Source: Prostheceraeus crozeri (taxonomy: Eukaryota; Platyhelminthes; Polycladida; Euryleptidae). Taken from it: a stretch of DNA of 64,000 nucleotides. Below the pieces are notes generated by a model, which searched no databases, was not told the origin of the DNA, and was given only the letters and a program-made list of their open reading frames with translations. The first letter of the stretch is position 1; every line of letters begins with the position of its first letter. Below, piece after piece: positions 1-11,547 of the stretch. The DNA is taken from positions 310,001-374,000 of the forward strand of contig CAJQUW010007444.1 of NCBI GenBank assembly GCA_907163375.1. Direction: 5' to 3'. A program made the position numbers and the translations under genes.

Positions 1-1942
1 TAGCATTGTCCTAAAACCATGACTGTACGATGCCAATGCAGGTCCAAACAAGAGCATGTACTCGAATACCATTTAATGATAATAAAATATGATAATGCAA
101 TGTGTCAACTGAAGTCAATTGAAAATCATATTGATGCAATATAGTAAATGCAAACACCAGCTGTGATTCACAAAACACACACTATGACCTTCACACCAGA
201 AGTTTTTGTAATTAAAAACTTCAAATTAGAATCCCTTCATTGTTTACTGATGTATTCATGTAGGGGAAAAACGAGTTCGTTCTCCAAGTAGTTGAACAGT
301 AAGGGATGCGACAACGCCCGGAGGATGGTAATATCTCTCGTAACATACTATCGTACAAAAGCACCGAGAATTATGCGGTCAAAATTATCATTCCATTTCA
401 GCTTAACGCTAAAGATGTCGCAGAGTATATTGACACGGGATGCAACACAAATTTCATCACAATGTGACTATGTAACTTAACCCTCTTCACCCTGAGGTGT
501 TTTTCCGAACGCGCCCCACTCGGGGGGAGGGCGAATTTCAGCCCCTTGATGATCTCCCAAACTATTGCATCAATTTCGCCAAACCACACATCAATCGAAT
601 AGGCATTGAAGCGGGAATCAGAAAAACAGCAGTATTTTTATTTTCAAGGTCATCCGTGGGCTCAGGTGAAGGTCAAGTGTCAAAAAACGACAAATTTTAA
701 CAAATTTCTATTTGATCACTATTTGAAATGGAAAATGACAACGACAACTAAGCAAACCTTACACTAATCGAAAGATCTGATAAAGGTGGTCAATAAAAAG
801 ATGATTATTTATCGATGTGAGATTACATCATTGTAATAGAAGAGGTCAAAGGTCAAATAATTCAAACTTTTAGTTCAGCTCAAATATCACCAAAATCACA
901 CATTTTAGGAGGCCTATTTAGTTTTTGCCGGTGAAGAAACAACCCAATTGGGTGACTTTTATCGAGACACTGAGGCTAAAAGCAATATGATCCTGAGAAA
1001 TTTCAATAATTGCTGATCAGATGCAGAACTAAAGAGCACAAAAATAATAAATAATCATATATTTGAAACTTGTTTTTCAAATTTCAAGCATGCATACATA
1101 GTAGGCAGATAATTTCAAATTCAAAGATTTTGCATTTGTGAATATCTCTATATTAATAGGATGAATCCTTTCTGTAATCTCAACTTACTTCATCAAGAAT
1201 TGATGCCGCAATATGCATTAGAAGAGAATATGCCTCCTAAATCAGCCGAAATATTCCTAACATTCAAATTTTAAAATAGCTCTCACGCCAAAAGTATTGT
1301 GCCAAATTTATTATCCTTCTGTCAAAAGTTGCATAATACATAGAAAGTAAGCAACGAGAAATCTTATGGCCATAGCTTGCTTGGTTTAAAAGATTTTCAA
1401 AAAACTCGACATAGATACTCCTTTTATTCCTTCAGCAGACTGAAATAATAGAAAGACATTAAGTAATATTAAAAATTGAAATAATTTCTGTTTACATTTT
1501 TTGGGTCATTCATGAGTGAATGTCTATGATTGCACGACTACGTTAGCATGCTATGAATTTTCATTTGGCACGTTCAAAAATGATAATGAATGGTCATGTC
1601 GCACCTACTGTATGTAGAACATACTTTGCGGCATGTAAAACATACTATGTAAAACATACACTGAGACAGTTATACAAATGAATGCATTGACCGGTATATG
1701 CAATTGTGTAAACTGTGACTCAATTACAATAACAGAAGCAAAGTAATAATGTGCTGATATGTTACTCATTCTCATTGGACCCACCCAAGGCGCTTATAAT
1801 AACAAAAAAATTTATTCAATCACCGAAGAAAAGCCATCCTGACAAATTGTATAATATGAATTCATGCATGAAAGGAACAATAATCATTCAGTGAAGATCA
1901 TCAATTCTCAAAAATAGTGTGCGAGTAGTTTTAATAATTGCC
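1..1942. other. AT-rich intergenic or intronic sequence
   Basis: No coding region, RNA gene or repeat with clear ends was recognised here. Short ORFs of about 60 codons on both strands look random: they lack known motifs and have no convincing splice sites. Confidence 0.5.
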
Positions 1943-2361
1943 ACTGTAAACCGTAGACCGACAATTATCCTACACAATTACTGACAAAATCAACCGACAA
2001 TTGTCACCTCCAATATCCTGCGATATCCGACGAATTTGTAGGTTCTCCACCGACGGAATAATTTTCTTAATAGTTTGAAGAAAATTGTTGAATATTGATT
2101 GATTTTTTCGATTAATGATTGCTTGAATTTTGGGAAATCTGTATTATTGTGTGGCAAAACCATGATTTATTTTGACATAATTTAATTAACTACCTACTTT
2201 TTTGATGAAATTTGAGCTATAATTCATTGCTATTCATTTCGTCGCTTTTTGTCAGTTATTTTAGGTGTTCAGTGGCAATCATCCTGCAGGAATTAACAAT
2301 AATCGACAAAATAGATTTTGTAGGAGAAATGTCTGTCAATTGTCAGTCAACGGTTTACAGT
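1943..2361. mobile_element. Short non-autonomous TIR element (ACTGTAAACCG ends)
   Basis: The left end reads ACTGTAAACCGTAGACCGAC and the right end, on the other strand, reads ACTGTAAACCGTTGACTGAC, giving terminal inverted repeats of about 25 bases with few mismatches. The 419-bp body encodes nothing recognisable. A target-site duplication is not clear. The ACTGTAA start resembles that of the larger TIR element at 36970-37927, so the two may be distantly related. The superfamily is not assigned. Confidence 0.6.
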
Positions 2362-2607
2362 ACAGCAGAAAAATTTTCCTGTCCTTGAAAATGTCAATCA
2401 ATTTGATTAAGATGTATAAATACGGAACCAAGGCCGTGATAGATTATTTGAGAAGTAATTAAGAGGCAGGTTATTAGATAGTCAATGTTTGTTGTAAATT
2501 TTGCTGTTCGACAGTATTGAGACCAAGTTTTTTTTTGAGTAGCAGTATAATTCGAATGAAATTGAAATCATGCTTCCTGTAATAGATGCAAGAAATAAAA
2601 AAAAATC

Positions 2608-2896
2608 AGTATTTATTAATCATTTCAGACGAACTAACTTAGGTGAACTTTAACTTTAGGTTAACTTTAGTGTGATCTTTAATGAATGTCCATCGAAATT
2701 TCATTAACTTGCCAATTGCAAATCTCAAATTTACCCGGGGATGGCTACAACTTTAAATAGAGAGTTGTGTCGATGTTAAGAGATGTGAACTAGGCATGCT
2801 GATGATTCCTGATATTGGATGAAATAGCAGCTATTCAGGTCTGTTTCTATTTTTCAACTGAGGTTCCAACTCAATCTTTAATTATTCAATTTACAT
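2608..2896 (+). repeat. Ribozyme-bearing dispersed repeat, copy 1 (modules Q then P)
   Basis: Two modules occur here in the order Q-P. Q runs from the TATTTATTAAT stretch through AATGAATGTCCATCGAAATT to TTGCAAAT. P runs from the GTGTCGATG stretch through CTGATGATTCCTGATATTGG and TCAACTGAGG to TTAATTATTC. The same modules recur near 7.7, 27.1 and 49.7 kb, but there the order is P-Q or part of P is inverted, so the copies are circularly permuted. P carries the hammerhead-like motif at 2791-2843. No protein is encoded. This is probably a non-autonomous element of retrozyme type or the terminal repeat of a Penelope-like element; that assignment is inference. Confidence 0.65.
2791..2843 (+). ncRNA. 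Hammerhead ribozyme-like motif (type I layout)
   Basis: Box I CTGATGA is at 2799-2805 and box II GAAA at 2821-2824. Between them TCC and GGA can pair around a TGATATT loop (helix II), with a U-U mismatch at its base. After GAAA the sequence TAG-CAG-CTAT forms a 4-bp helix III with the last A of GAAA and a three-base loop. The outer helix I joins TAGGCATG (2791-2798) to CAGGTCTG (2836-2843) with one mismatch. Predicted cleavage lies between 2835 and 2836, after an AUU triplet. The second copy at 49762-49813 has a perfect 8-bp helix I, which supports a real structure. Activity is untested; the U-U mismatch would weaken it. Confidence 0.6.
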
Positions 2897-3086
2897 GTGT
2901 ATCGCTACGTTTCACAACATGCATGTTGGCAGCCGATCAGTGTAGCAACATAACAGCAAGATGTCTCAAATAAGCAATCCACGAATGGATACTAATGCCG
3001 CTGAAACGTTGCATTATGTTTAATTAAGGTGAGGATAATTCGATATTCATCATGCGAATAAGAAAGTTCTCTGTTTATGCCAACTA

Positions 3087-4437
3087 CGTGGGTTGATCGG
3101 AAAGTTCCCGGACTGATGCTGTATTTTTTCGTGTGCTATATAAATCAAAGCAAGAGATTACAAAATAATTGCATCACTCAGTATCATCAAATAAATTCGA
3201 GGTATCGCATTCGAACTAGCCACGTGCACGAATGCAGCGATTCCAGTGGCGCTTCCATTCCTCGTAAGTTTCGATGAAAAATTCCGGCTTAAAGTTTCTC
3301 AAAACCAGTGTCTGTCTCTGGATTTCTTTAACAGTCTGGAAGCGACGTCCTCTTAACCACAGTTTCAGTTTTGGGAACTGAAACGTCACATGGGGCGATG
3401 TCAGGGGAGTACGGCGGATGTGGTACGGTGGTCATGCCGTGATCGGTCAAAAATTGGGTTGTTTTCAAGGAGGCATGCGCAGGTGCGTTGTGATGGAGCA
3501 GCCAATTGCGGTTCTTCCATAAGCCAGGTCTCTTCCTTGTAACTGCCTCTCTCAATCTTAAGACGTCACAGTAAAAATCCGAGTTCACTGTCTGCCCGTG
3601 GTCAACAAATTCACGATGAACGATGCCCTTCTGGTCGAAGAAAACAATCAACATTGTCTTTGTTGCACAGCGAAATTGTCGGGCTTTTCGAGGCCTCGGA
3701 GATTGAGGACTCTTCCACTGGGATGACTGCTGTTTCGTTTCAGGATCATATCCGTAAATCCAACTCTCGTCGGCTGTGATCACTCGCGACATGAAAGTTG
3801 GATCACCGTTGACATGTTCCAGGAGTTCCTCGCACACATCCACCCGCCTTTGTTTCTGCTCAGTGGTCAAGATTCGAGGAACGAATTTGGCAGCCACTTC
3901 GCATATCCACGTCACTGGTCAGGATTTCCGGACAAACTCCACAGTCAATTCCTACCATTTCCGAAAGTTGGCGAATGGTGCGACGGCGGTCCTCACGAAT
4001 GAGTTGTCGAACTTCGTTGACATTGTCGGCTGTCCTGCTGGTTGTCGGTCTACCTGAGCGCTCGTCATCTTCAACAGAATCTCTGCCGTTTTTGAACCGC
4101 GAATGCCACTCGAAGACGGATTTACGAGAAACACAATGTGAGCCGTAGGCCTGACGAAGCATGTCAAGAGTTTCGGTATAGCTGTCTTGTTCAACTTAAC
4201 GCAAAATTTGATGCACGTTCGCTGTTCTGTTTTATCTATCATGCTGACGATCGCCGAGTTTGCAAATGATCAATTTATTATACTTTGCTGTCAACGCGAA
4301 GATGACATCAAATCACGAAATCGATCTTCCTACACTTCAAGCATATTGAATAGATATCAATGAAGAAAGCAATAGCTATCGAAGTCAATAACATAGACAT
4401 AGCAGGCGGAGTCCGAGAACTTTCCGATCAACCCACG
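3087..4437 (-). mobile_element. mariner DNA transposon, full length but dead
   Basis: This 1351-bp element is flanked by TA on both sides (3085-3086 and 4438-4439). Its terminal inverted repeats start CGTGGGTTGATCGGAAAGTT and match at 26 of 27 positions. It carries one transposase gene on the minus strand, now broken into several frames. The nearly perfect ends and complete length suggest a moderately young insertion. Neighbouring sequence is unrelated repeat and AT-rich filler. Confidence 0.93.
3328..4242 (-). pseudogene. mariner transposase pseudogene (D,D34D family)
   Basis: The N-terminus (MIDKTEQRTCIKFCVKLNKTA, the first 20 or so residues from 4242) and the helix-turn-helix part (SRKSVFEWHSRFKNGR, RTIRQLSEMVG) are typical of mariner transposases that bind the inverted repeats. 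The catalytic part shows ADESWIYGYDPETK with the first Asp and PHPPYSPDIAPCD with the third. The second catalytic site reads HHNAPAH where the family has HDNAPAH or HHDNAPAH, so the Asp codon has been lost. The parts lie in three frames: shifts occur near the start, between the DNA-binding and catalytic parts, and just after PCD. The protein would have catalysed cut-and-paste transposition at TA; this copy cannot. Confidence 0.93.
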
Positions 4438-4703
4438 TAGAGGTGGACGCTAGTAGACTGTTGATCGACTGATGCAAGATGGATTCTAGTCGGCGAAAGC
4501 GCTAACTCCTAAATAATTGTTGAGTACATGCAGTCTGACCTGCATGCTAGTAGAAAATGAGCAACTGTTTGAAATACAGGGACGTGGACAATTGCTTCAA
4601 ACTTGCTTTCAAAAATTTTAAAGAAATTAGGTGGCCCCTTTCCACTTTTTGAGCACTTATAGAGCTGATGTGTGTCAATTATTATGCACATGATAAAACA
4701 TTG

Positions 4704-4928
4704 TTGGGAGAAATATAAATTATGTTGTTGAAAATTTCTTCAGGTACTGCAAACACAACTTTTATTCTATGCGACATTTCGCTATGTAGCTTAGTCATGC
4801 ACGAATGACTGAATTGGACCTCAATTGATTGTGTTTGCAGTACCCGAAGAAATTTTCAACAACATAATTTATATTTCTCCCAATAATGGAACCGGGTATG
4901 TGGAGGATTCGGCCCCAGAGCCATTTCA
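4704..4928. mobile_element. Foldback insertion with 14-bp target duplication
   Basis: The sequence ATGATAAAACATTG occurs at 4690-4703 and again at 4929-4942, exactly flanking this 225-bp insert. The insert starts with an arm of about 55 bases (TTGGGAGAAATATAAATTAT onward), has a spacer of about 70 bases, then carries the reverse complement of the arm at about 4829-4883, followed by a 45-base tail. Long target duplications plus an inverted partial copy at one end are typical of Penelope-like insertions, and three better-identified ones in this window have that form. No coding sequence remains, so the family is inferred from structure only. Confidence 0.65.
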
Positions 4929-4942
4929 ATGATAAAACATTG

Positions 4943-7083
4943 ATTGAGAGAATAGGTAGTGAGAACTGCCGATGTGATTGATTTAATGCCCCACGCAGAG
5001 GGTTTTCAAGCAATCATGAAGGAACTAAATCATGAAAGAATAACTAATCTTGAATGACTTGTTAGGTAGTAGGCTACTAATTATGAGGAAATACTCATCA
5101 TCATGATTTTAAAAAATCGACACGCCAGAGATGCTGTCTTTCATACTTCAAAGGCAACATTTTTTAAAGTGCAATAATTGCTATCATCAGAATAGATGGT
5201 TTTGGTTTGAACGCTCCGAAAAAACTGAAGATGATTCTCCGTTCGTGAAATACTTGACTTTGAAGCACAATGCATGCGACACATTCACATATTCCATGAA
5301 TTGTGCTGTTATAGTCTGCTTGAACCGTCACAGGTAGCTTGACGTGTAAGTGAAGAGGTAGCCTACTTGACCGACACACGCTTCGAAGCAGATGCTGTGT
5401 GTGGTATGACAAGAGGCGCGAGATTTAGTGGGAGTTCACTAAGCTAGCCCGTGTATATGCGCCTTTACTGGTCTACCTTAATTTTATCCGTATTTGTGTC
5501 AGAAGTCAGTCTCTCCTGTGCATGTAATGAATGTCTCCCCTGAAATTTGTACATGTTGCATTTCTATGTTTAACTTTTTATCGCACCGGGCATCATGTGA
5601 TAATAATGCACGCAATAAAGCGACTTTTTCTCCACGGGATCCGTAGATTAAATAAAGTGAAGAAATAATCCAAAATTTCTCATGACACATCATTAAAATT
5701 AATAGGGCTTAAATAAACCCGGAATAAAACTTTGTAAAAATCAATTGTCATTACATAATCGTTCATAATATACAGCAATACCCACACAAAACGCAAGCCC
5801 ACTATACGCAACGTTACATATACCTCTTCTATACAATAACTACGCTATCGCGTAACTGATGAAAGCTCGTTTTCTCTCTTATGATTTATGTTCTTTTGCA
5901 ATGCTTTTATATGCTTAAATATTAAGCAGAGAAACTTTAGTACTTAAAGCCCACTTTAAACCAGAGAAATCTTAGTATTCTTTTCTCTGCCCAGGCGAAC
6001 TGGCACTCTGCAATCTTCATGATTTTTCGTTCCACGGCAATGTCAAGTAAATAACCTCAGAGCAGCCTGTTGTATGCATAGTCCTTCAGCTTGTTCAACT
6101 AGTCTGGGCGTCTAAACTACGGGGCCCAAGTTGCGATTGCCAAGGAAATGAGTACTTAACGTAAGATTTTCGTGAAACGAATCCCTTGCGCATAGTGTAG
6201 CATTGATGTACTTTCATCAAAACATATAAATCGACTTTCGTTAATTTTGATGTTTTTTTTGAGAGCTGATTTACACCGACATACAGTTAGATACATCAGG
6301 AAAGCATAAATGTACCCATGTTGCGATTGAAACTTAATTCAATAAGCTATTTCCATTTTGTTGCATGTATATTTGGTCTCTAATGTTCAAATTATATTTC
6401 GCATGTGCACTGAGTCTGCTGCGGAAAAGCATTGAGTGATGGTGCAAGCGGAATTCGAATTGAACTTCGATCTGCCTGATCACTTATTCAAGTACATGGA
6501 TGCTGATAACAAATTTGTACATTAACTGCGGCTTTAGTGTTAAACAACAACTACAACGACATGACATGACTCTGATGTGATAACCTTCTCTTGTGTGAGT
6601 TGAAATGCTTCGTGAGAGATAAGCGTTTTCGATTTTACTAACCTATTGGACTCATTCATTATAAAATGAGTTGCTACATTATAGGTCTACAAAAAATTGT
6701 TTCAATAGGCGCTATTATGTCTTTATAATACATCAATGAGTTGCAATGTTCAGCAAGCTCCAATAATTTTGGAAAAGAGCAAGATATTGAATATGTGCCA
6801 GGGAGTTGGAATTTGAGATAGATGAAGACCACTGACGGTCAAACTCATAGTGTAGTAAAAAATGGAAGATTCCATTATCAGCAATGGTTGGGCATCACGG
6901 CTCACCGCTCTCTGATGAATTCCGATTGATCATACAATTTCAACTCTAACAGTAAGCCAGATTCCTTGTCCTAACATATAGTTAGCAGCACTTGCATGGA
7001 AACCCTCACTATCGGATTCGACATTAAGTAATTATACATAGAATGCAATTTATCCATGTGCCTGGATAAAACAGTGTCTTCTT
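4943..7083. other. AT-rich filler without recognised genes
   Basis: No ORF with recognisable motifs, no splice-site-bounded exon and no inverted or tandem repeat of note were found in these 2.1 kb. Confidence 0.5.
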
Positions 7084-8064
7084 GTCTGGCCGCCTGCACA
7101 AGTTTCTGCAGGGAACGAGGCCGGACATGAGACTTTCACAAGATGACACACACCATATGACTACAAGTCTGCGCGCTTGCCGAGCTGTACCCGGTTCCTC
7201 TCCCTGTCAGAGGGCAGCATAGAAAAACGCATGTAAATGCAGTGAAAATCAGATTGAAGTTTTCAGCAAAAAGTAGATTTGTCTTTGTTTTCTCAGATTG
7301 AGGGAATGTCTAGAGCCAGAAGTTATTGCATGAAATGTCTTGAGGTAACTTCTTATCGTATGCTTGAGATATCTTCACGCTTCTGATCGGTGATGTTTAT
7401 GAGACTGTGGCTAAATATGGCCAAAATGGGCGAAAATTGTGTGTTTGCTAAAATTAGGAGGCTTGCGAAATCTGAATGTGGTAAACTTCATAGATAGGCA
7501 AGGTTGTACGAGCATGATGAAAGATTACCTGAAGATATTCCATGCCAAAATTTATGGCTCCTGACTTGGTGCTTATTAGGGACATGTTGAAGCAGAGAAA
7601 ACAAAGACAGATCTGCTTTTTACCGAAAACTTCAATTTAATTTTCATTGGATTTGCATGTGTTTTTCTTTGATTTTATCTGACAAGAAGCGGAACCAGGT
7701 AAGATTCGGCAGATACGCGGTGTACCTTTCCATAACGTAAATTGAATAATTAAATGTTCTGAGTTGTATCCTCTGTTGAAAAATGGGAACAGACCTGAAA
7801 AAGTACTCATTTTTCAACTGAGGATGCAGCTCAATATTTAATTATTCTATTTACATAGTGTTTACAAAAAGCAGCATTTATTAATTATTGCATGTGCACT
7901 AACTTCGGCGATTTGCTAGTAGTGTATTTAAAGTGATATTTAATGAATGCCCGTCGAAATTTCACTACCTTCACTAATTGCAAATTTCCATAACGGGTCG
8001 ATCACTCTGCAAAAGTCTCATTTTCTGTCTCGTTCCCTTCAGAGACTCGAGATGGCGGTCAGAC
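7084..8064. mobile_element. Long palindromic TIR element, copy 1, split by a later insertion
   Basis: The element begins GTCTGGCCGCCTGCAC and ends with the inverse of a similar sequence; its two halves are near reverse complements. The features AGGGAACGAGGCC, GAGACTTTCACA and CATGTGTTTTTCTTTGATTT match copies 2 and 3 at 9.2 and 12.3 kb. The ribozyme repeat at 7737-7984, with its 10-bp target duplication, interrupts the right arm. Without it the element is about 723 bp, almost the size of copy 2. This is the most diverged of the three copies. It encodes nothing recognisable. Confidence 0.75.
7737..7984 (+). repeat. Ribozyme-bearing repeat, copy 2 (part of P inverted, then P end and Q)
   Basis: A 248-bp insert sits between two exact copies of TTTCCATAAC (7727-7736 and 7985-7994) inside the right arm of the palindromic element. 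It starts with an inverted piece of module P ending at CAGACCTG (7789-7796). Next come the forward P end (TTTTTCAACTGAGG to TTAATTATTC) and the complete module Q (AAGCAGCATTTATTAATT to CTAATTGCAAA). The ribozyme core itself is missing, but the inversion joint lies within a few bases of the predicted cleavage site (the TT/CAGGTCTG step). Confidence 0.75.
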
Positions 8065-9240
8065 TTTTCCTAGATAGTTCACTCTCTCAAACGATGGTCC
8101 GGTGGACTTTTGCTTAGAGGATACATTTGCATTTCCTCTGAACTGGAATACTCTTGCATCTCCAACGTCACTGGTTCGAACCTGCTCACAACTAAAAAGG
8201 CCCAGCAGACCGAAGCATGTCCTAAAATTCCAAAAAGCAATCACCTACAATGCTTATTATTGCTAAAATGAAAACCGATGGACAAAGTATTTGAGAAATC
8301 CAGTGCAAGTCCGACCACTTGATTGACTTGCAGTTTGACTTGATTTCCTGCATAGACACTGCACAAAACCTGGTCATATGCTCGTACGCCTTGCTTAGGC
8401 ATGTTCAAAGCATTTAACTTTTTGAAACATGTGACATTTTTCTAAGACGTGACAAGCCATCTCCTGTTCTCACATCAATAATAATTCTTCATGGAAAATG
8501 TCTGGAACGAATTTTTTTTTTATTTTCATCGTCTCACACATGAAAACTAATTGAGCTAGTTATGAATAATAATTACTGCCAACACTGATTATATTCTGAA
8601 AGCGCTTTTATACATAACTACGTAATGCAAAGAGAAATTATATAGCGCAAATACTAATACTACATTTTTTTAGATAATGAGCAAAGCTTCGAAACTTGAG
8701 CTTCGATACGTTGACGTCAGTCTAGTTCAATAGATTATTGAGAATCATCAGATATTATTTAGCACAATCAGCTGGTGAATCAGCGATAACATAATTGGAC
8801 CAAAGTTTTAAGACAAACATGTTAAAAAACAAAAAATTAATGATGCAAAAATACATAATTACATAAGAAACTATCACACGTAATGAATTTTTATTTACAA
8901 TTCAAATTATTGAAGAGCAAGAAATGGCCATGCAAACTGTTGAATCTCATAGCACATTGTACATTAGGTAATTCATTTTTTTTCTTTTCAGCAACACCCT
9001 TAAATGCAGGGCATGAGATAGGCGATGACATGAATTTTTTCAATTCAGGTAATTGAGAACTTCTCATGAACGCTGGTCATACATCATATGAAGTCAATCA
9101 CTGTTCCTTTAATCATTATGCGGAAATGTGAATGTGAAAGCTTGTTGTTCGCCTGCATCGAGGACACCCAAGCCCTTTCCAACCATGCGCTGTTTCATAT
9201 GCTTGAGAGTTGCATCTGAAGAGGACTTATGTCAGACATA
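8065..9240. other. Filler between two palindromic elements
   Basis: No gene or element was recognised. A poly-T stretch near 8512-8522 and AT-rich sequence follow; short ORFs here lack motifs. Confidence 0.5.
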
Positions 9241-9957
9241 GTCCGGCAGCCAGAACAAGTTTCTACAGGGAACGAGGCCGAAAGTGAGACTTTCATAGAA
9301 TGATGCACACCCTATGCCTACTACGAATAAGTACGTCTGCCAAGTTCTAGTGAGTTCCTCTTGTGGGACAGGATCAAAGAAAAACACATGTAAATCCAAT
9401 GGGACGCAGATTGCAGTTTCTGGCTAAAATGAAATTTTGTATGTTTTCTGATTAAACGAAAAGTGCTAAGTCTGGAGTCATAAGTTTTGGAATGGAATGT
9501 CTTCAGGTCATTTCTTATGATGTGCATGTGCTTTTATCATGCATCTAATCGGCAATGTATGTGAGAATGTGGTTGAATGTGGATAAAGTTGCTTGAAATG
9601 TTTGTGTTTGCCGACAGTAGGAGGCTCGCCAAATCTAAATGTGTTTAGCTTTATAGACAGGGGGCATGAACATCACAGGAAATGACCTGAAGACATTCCA
9701 TGTCAAAAATTATGACTCTGGGCTTAGTACTTTTCGTTTAATCAGAGAAATATTACAAAATTTCATTTTAGCCAAAAGCTGCAATCTGTGTCCCATTGGA
9801 TTTACATGTGTTTTTCTTTTATCCTGTTTGACAAGAAGAGGAACTCACTAGAACTCGGCAGACACGCCGATTCGTAGTAGAAATAGGGTGTACATCATTC
9901 TGTGAAAGTCTAACTTTCGGCCTCGTTCCCTGCAAAAACTCGTTCCGTCTGCCGGAC
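9241..9957. mobile_element. Long palindromic TIR element, copy 2
   Basis: This 717-bp element begins GTCCGGCAGCCAGAACAAGT and ends with the inverse (CTGCCGGAC). Nearly the whole element is one inverted repeat with arms of roughly 330 bases. Shared landmarks are GGGAACGAGGCCGAAAGT, CTAGTGAGTTCCTCTT, AAAACACATGTAAATCC and GACCTGAAGACATTCCAT. TA lies on both sides, compatible with a TA target duplication, although copies 1 and 3 do not confirm this. The ORFs of 60-70 codons inside are mirror artefacts of the two arms. Confidence 0.85.
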
Positions 9958-11300
9958 TAACAATGAAACAGCATCTGCTGCATAAACTGTATTGCAAATT
10001 GCAATTTAGAGTCTAGTTCATCGTTTCTATTGTACAGGTTCGCTTCCAGTCATACCATGCATCTTTATGAAAAAATGAATAAACGAACAAAGAAAAAGTT
10101 CTGAAAGCTGAACACCACGAGAAATGTGATGCGCTCTTTGCTGACGTTGATTGCACAATCAAAATGCTCTCTTATTGTCTATTTTTTAAAATTAGCAAGC
10201 GTGACATAGACCGCAATGATCTTGAACTGAAAGCTTTGTTGTGGAATTCTCTGCAACAAATCAATATTAAATTTGCTTATTAACAAACTCTTCACAGTTT
10301 CTTCGCACATTCGACTCTGTTGATCGGACCGAATATTTGTCATCATCGAAAGAATCCTTCTACTGGGGCTGAAGTTCCCGGTAGACATAATGCGTAATCG
10401 TCGAAGATTCGGTACAGCAACTGCACCTTCGCTCAAATGTTTAAAGAGGGTGACCCATTTTTCTTCTAATGATGTACAATTATTTTTCCACTTTTTACAA
10501 TATGATGACCAGAATTCTTCAGATAGTACTTTTCATCAAACCAAACAGTTCGTCCACATAAATTGCGATATGTTCAAATCGTTCATTAATATTCAGAGAT
10601 GAGGCTTCGATTTCGGACCAGATTGACACATCGCTACTCATCCAAACAAAAGGTTCTCACAAATGGTTATGGAAGGAAGTTCTTCTTCTAAATCAGCTGA
10701 AAATTTGCATTTTCTCTTTGGCATGGTGAAAAGTTAGCATTAGGCACATACGAGATAGTTTTCGATACCATGCGTTCCCTCAAAGTTGGAGGATATTAAA
10801 CAAAAACGATTAATTTGGTTGAACCACATTGTCGTATGTTACAACAAAATGATGCAATAGGTGTTTCTTTCTTAGCCAAAGAGCATCATTTTCAAAAACC
10901 ATTTTTAAGTGCTCATACTCATTTTGAAACACTACCTCATAGGTAGTGCCTACTTGCTACTCAAAATTAGAATCAGCAATATTCGGTAATAATATGGTAA
11001 ATTCAGATGAAAAAATAAAAATTTAAAGTACTTCACTTCATCAAAAACTAAACGGGACATAAGTGACAACTGGCCGGGACGCCGGGACGTCTGATAAGTC
11101 TAATTCTAATGCTCCTCAGATGTCATGTTAATTTTATGGGCGCGCAAGAAGTCTTCTTGATCTTCTAGTCCTTTCTCTAGATTTTTTTCTAACTATTAAT
11201 TGACATATGTCTACATCAGAGACGGCAACATTTGGAACGGCGGCGGCGTCTCTATAACCGCCTGGTCAAGGTTTAGATCGTCAGACATTATTTGGCTAAC
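9958..11300. other. Gene-free stretch
   Basis: No recognisable coding, RNA or repeat feature was found. An 85-codon minus-strand ORF (10179-10436) has no known motif or supporting splice signals. Confidence 0.5.
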
Positions 11301-11547
11301 TTAGACCGCTAGACATCATTCAATGTCCATACAGCATAGATGAAATGCATGAGGGTACGTCTACTGGTACTGTGACAGCACCAGTTCTGAATTGCAGTAC
11401 AATTCCTCGTCCCTTGATAGTATATTTTGTACGATGGAAACGACTGAGTGTAAACATTAATGAATGGGTGAACGAAACGGGTGACGGACCGTAGCGGGTA
11501 TAAACATGATACAATAAGATGAACAATATGATTCCTGAATGCTGATA

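Noticed and set aside
9321-9851. Paired ORFs of 60-70 codons in opposite strands
   Set aside because: They encode the two arms of the palindromic element and are therefore the same sequence read twice.
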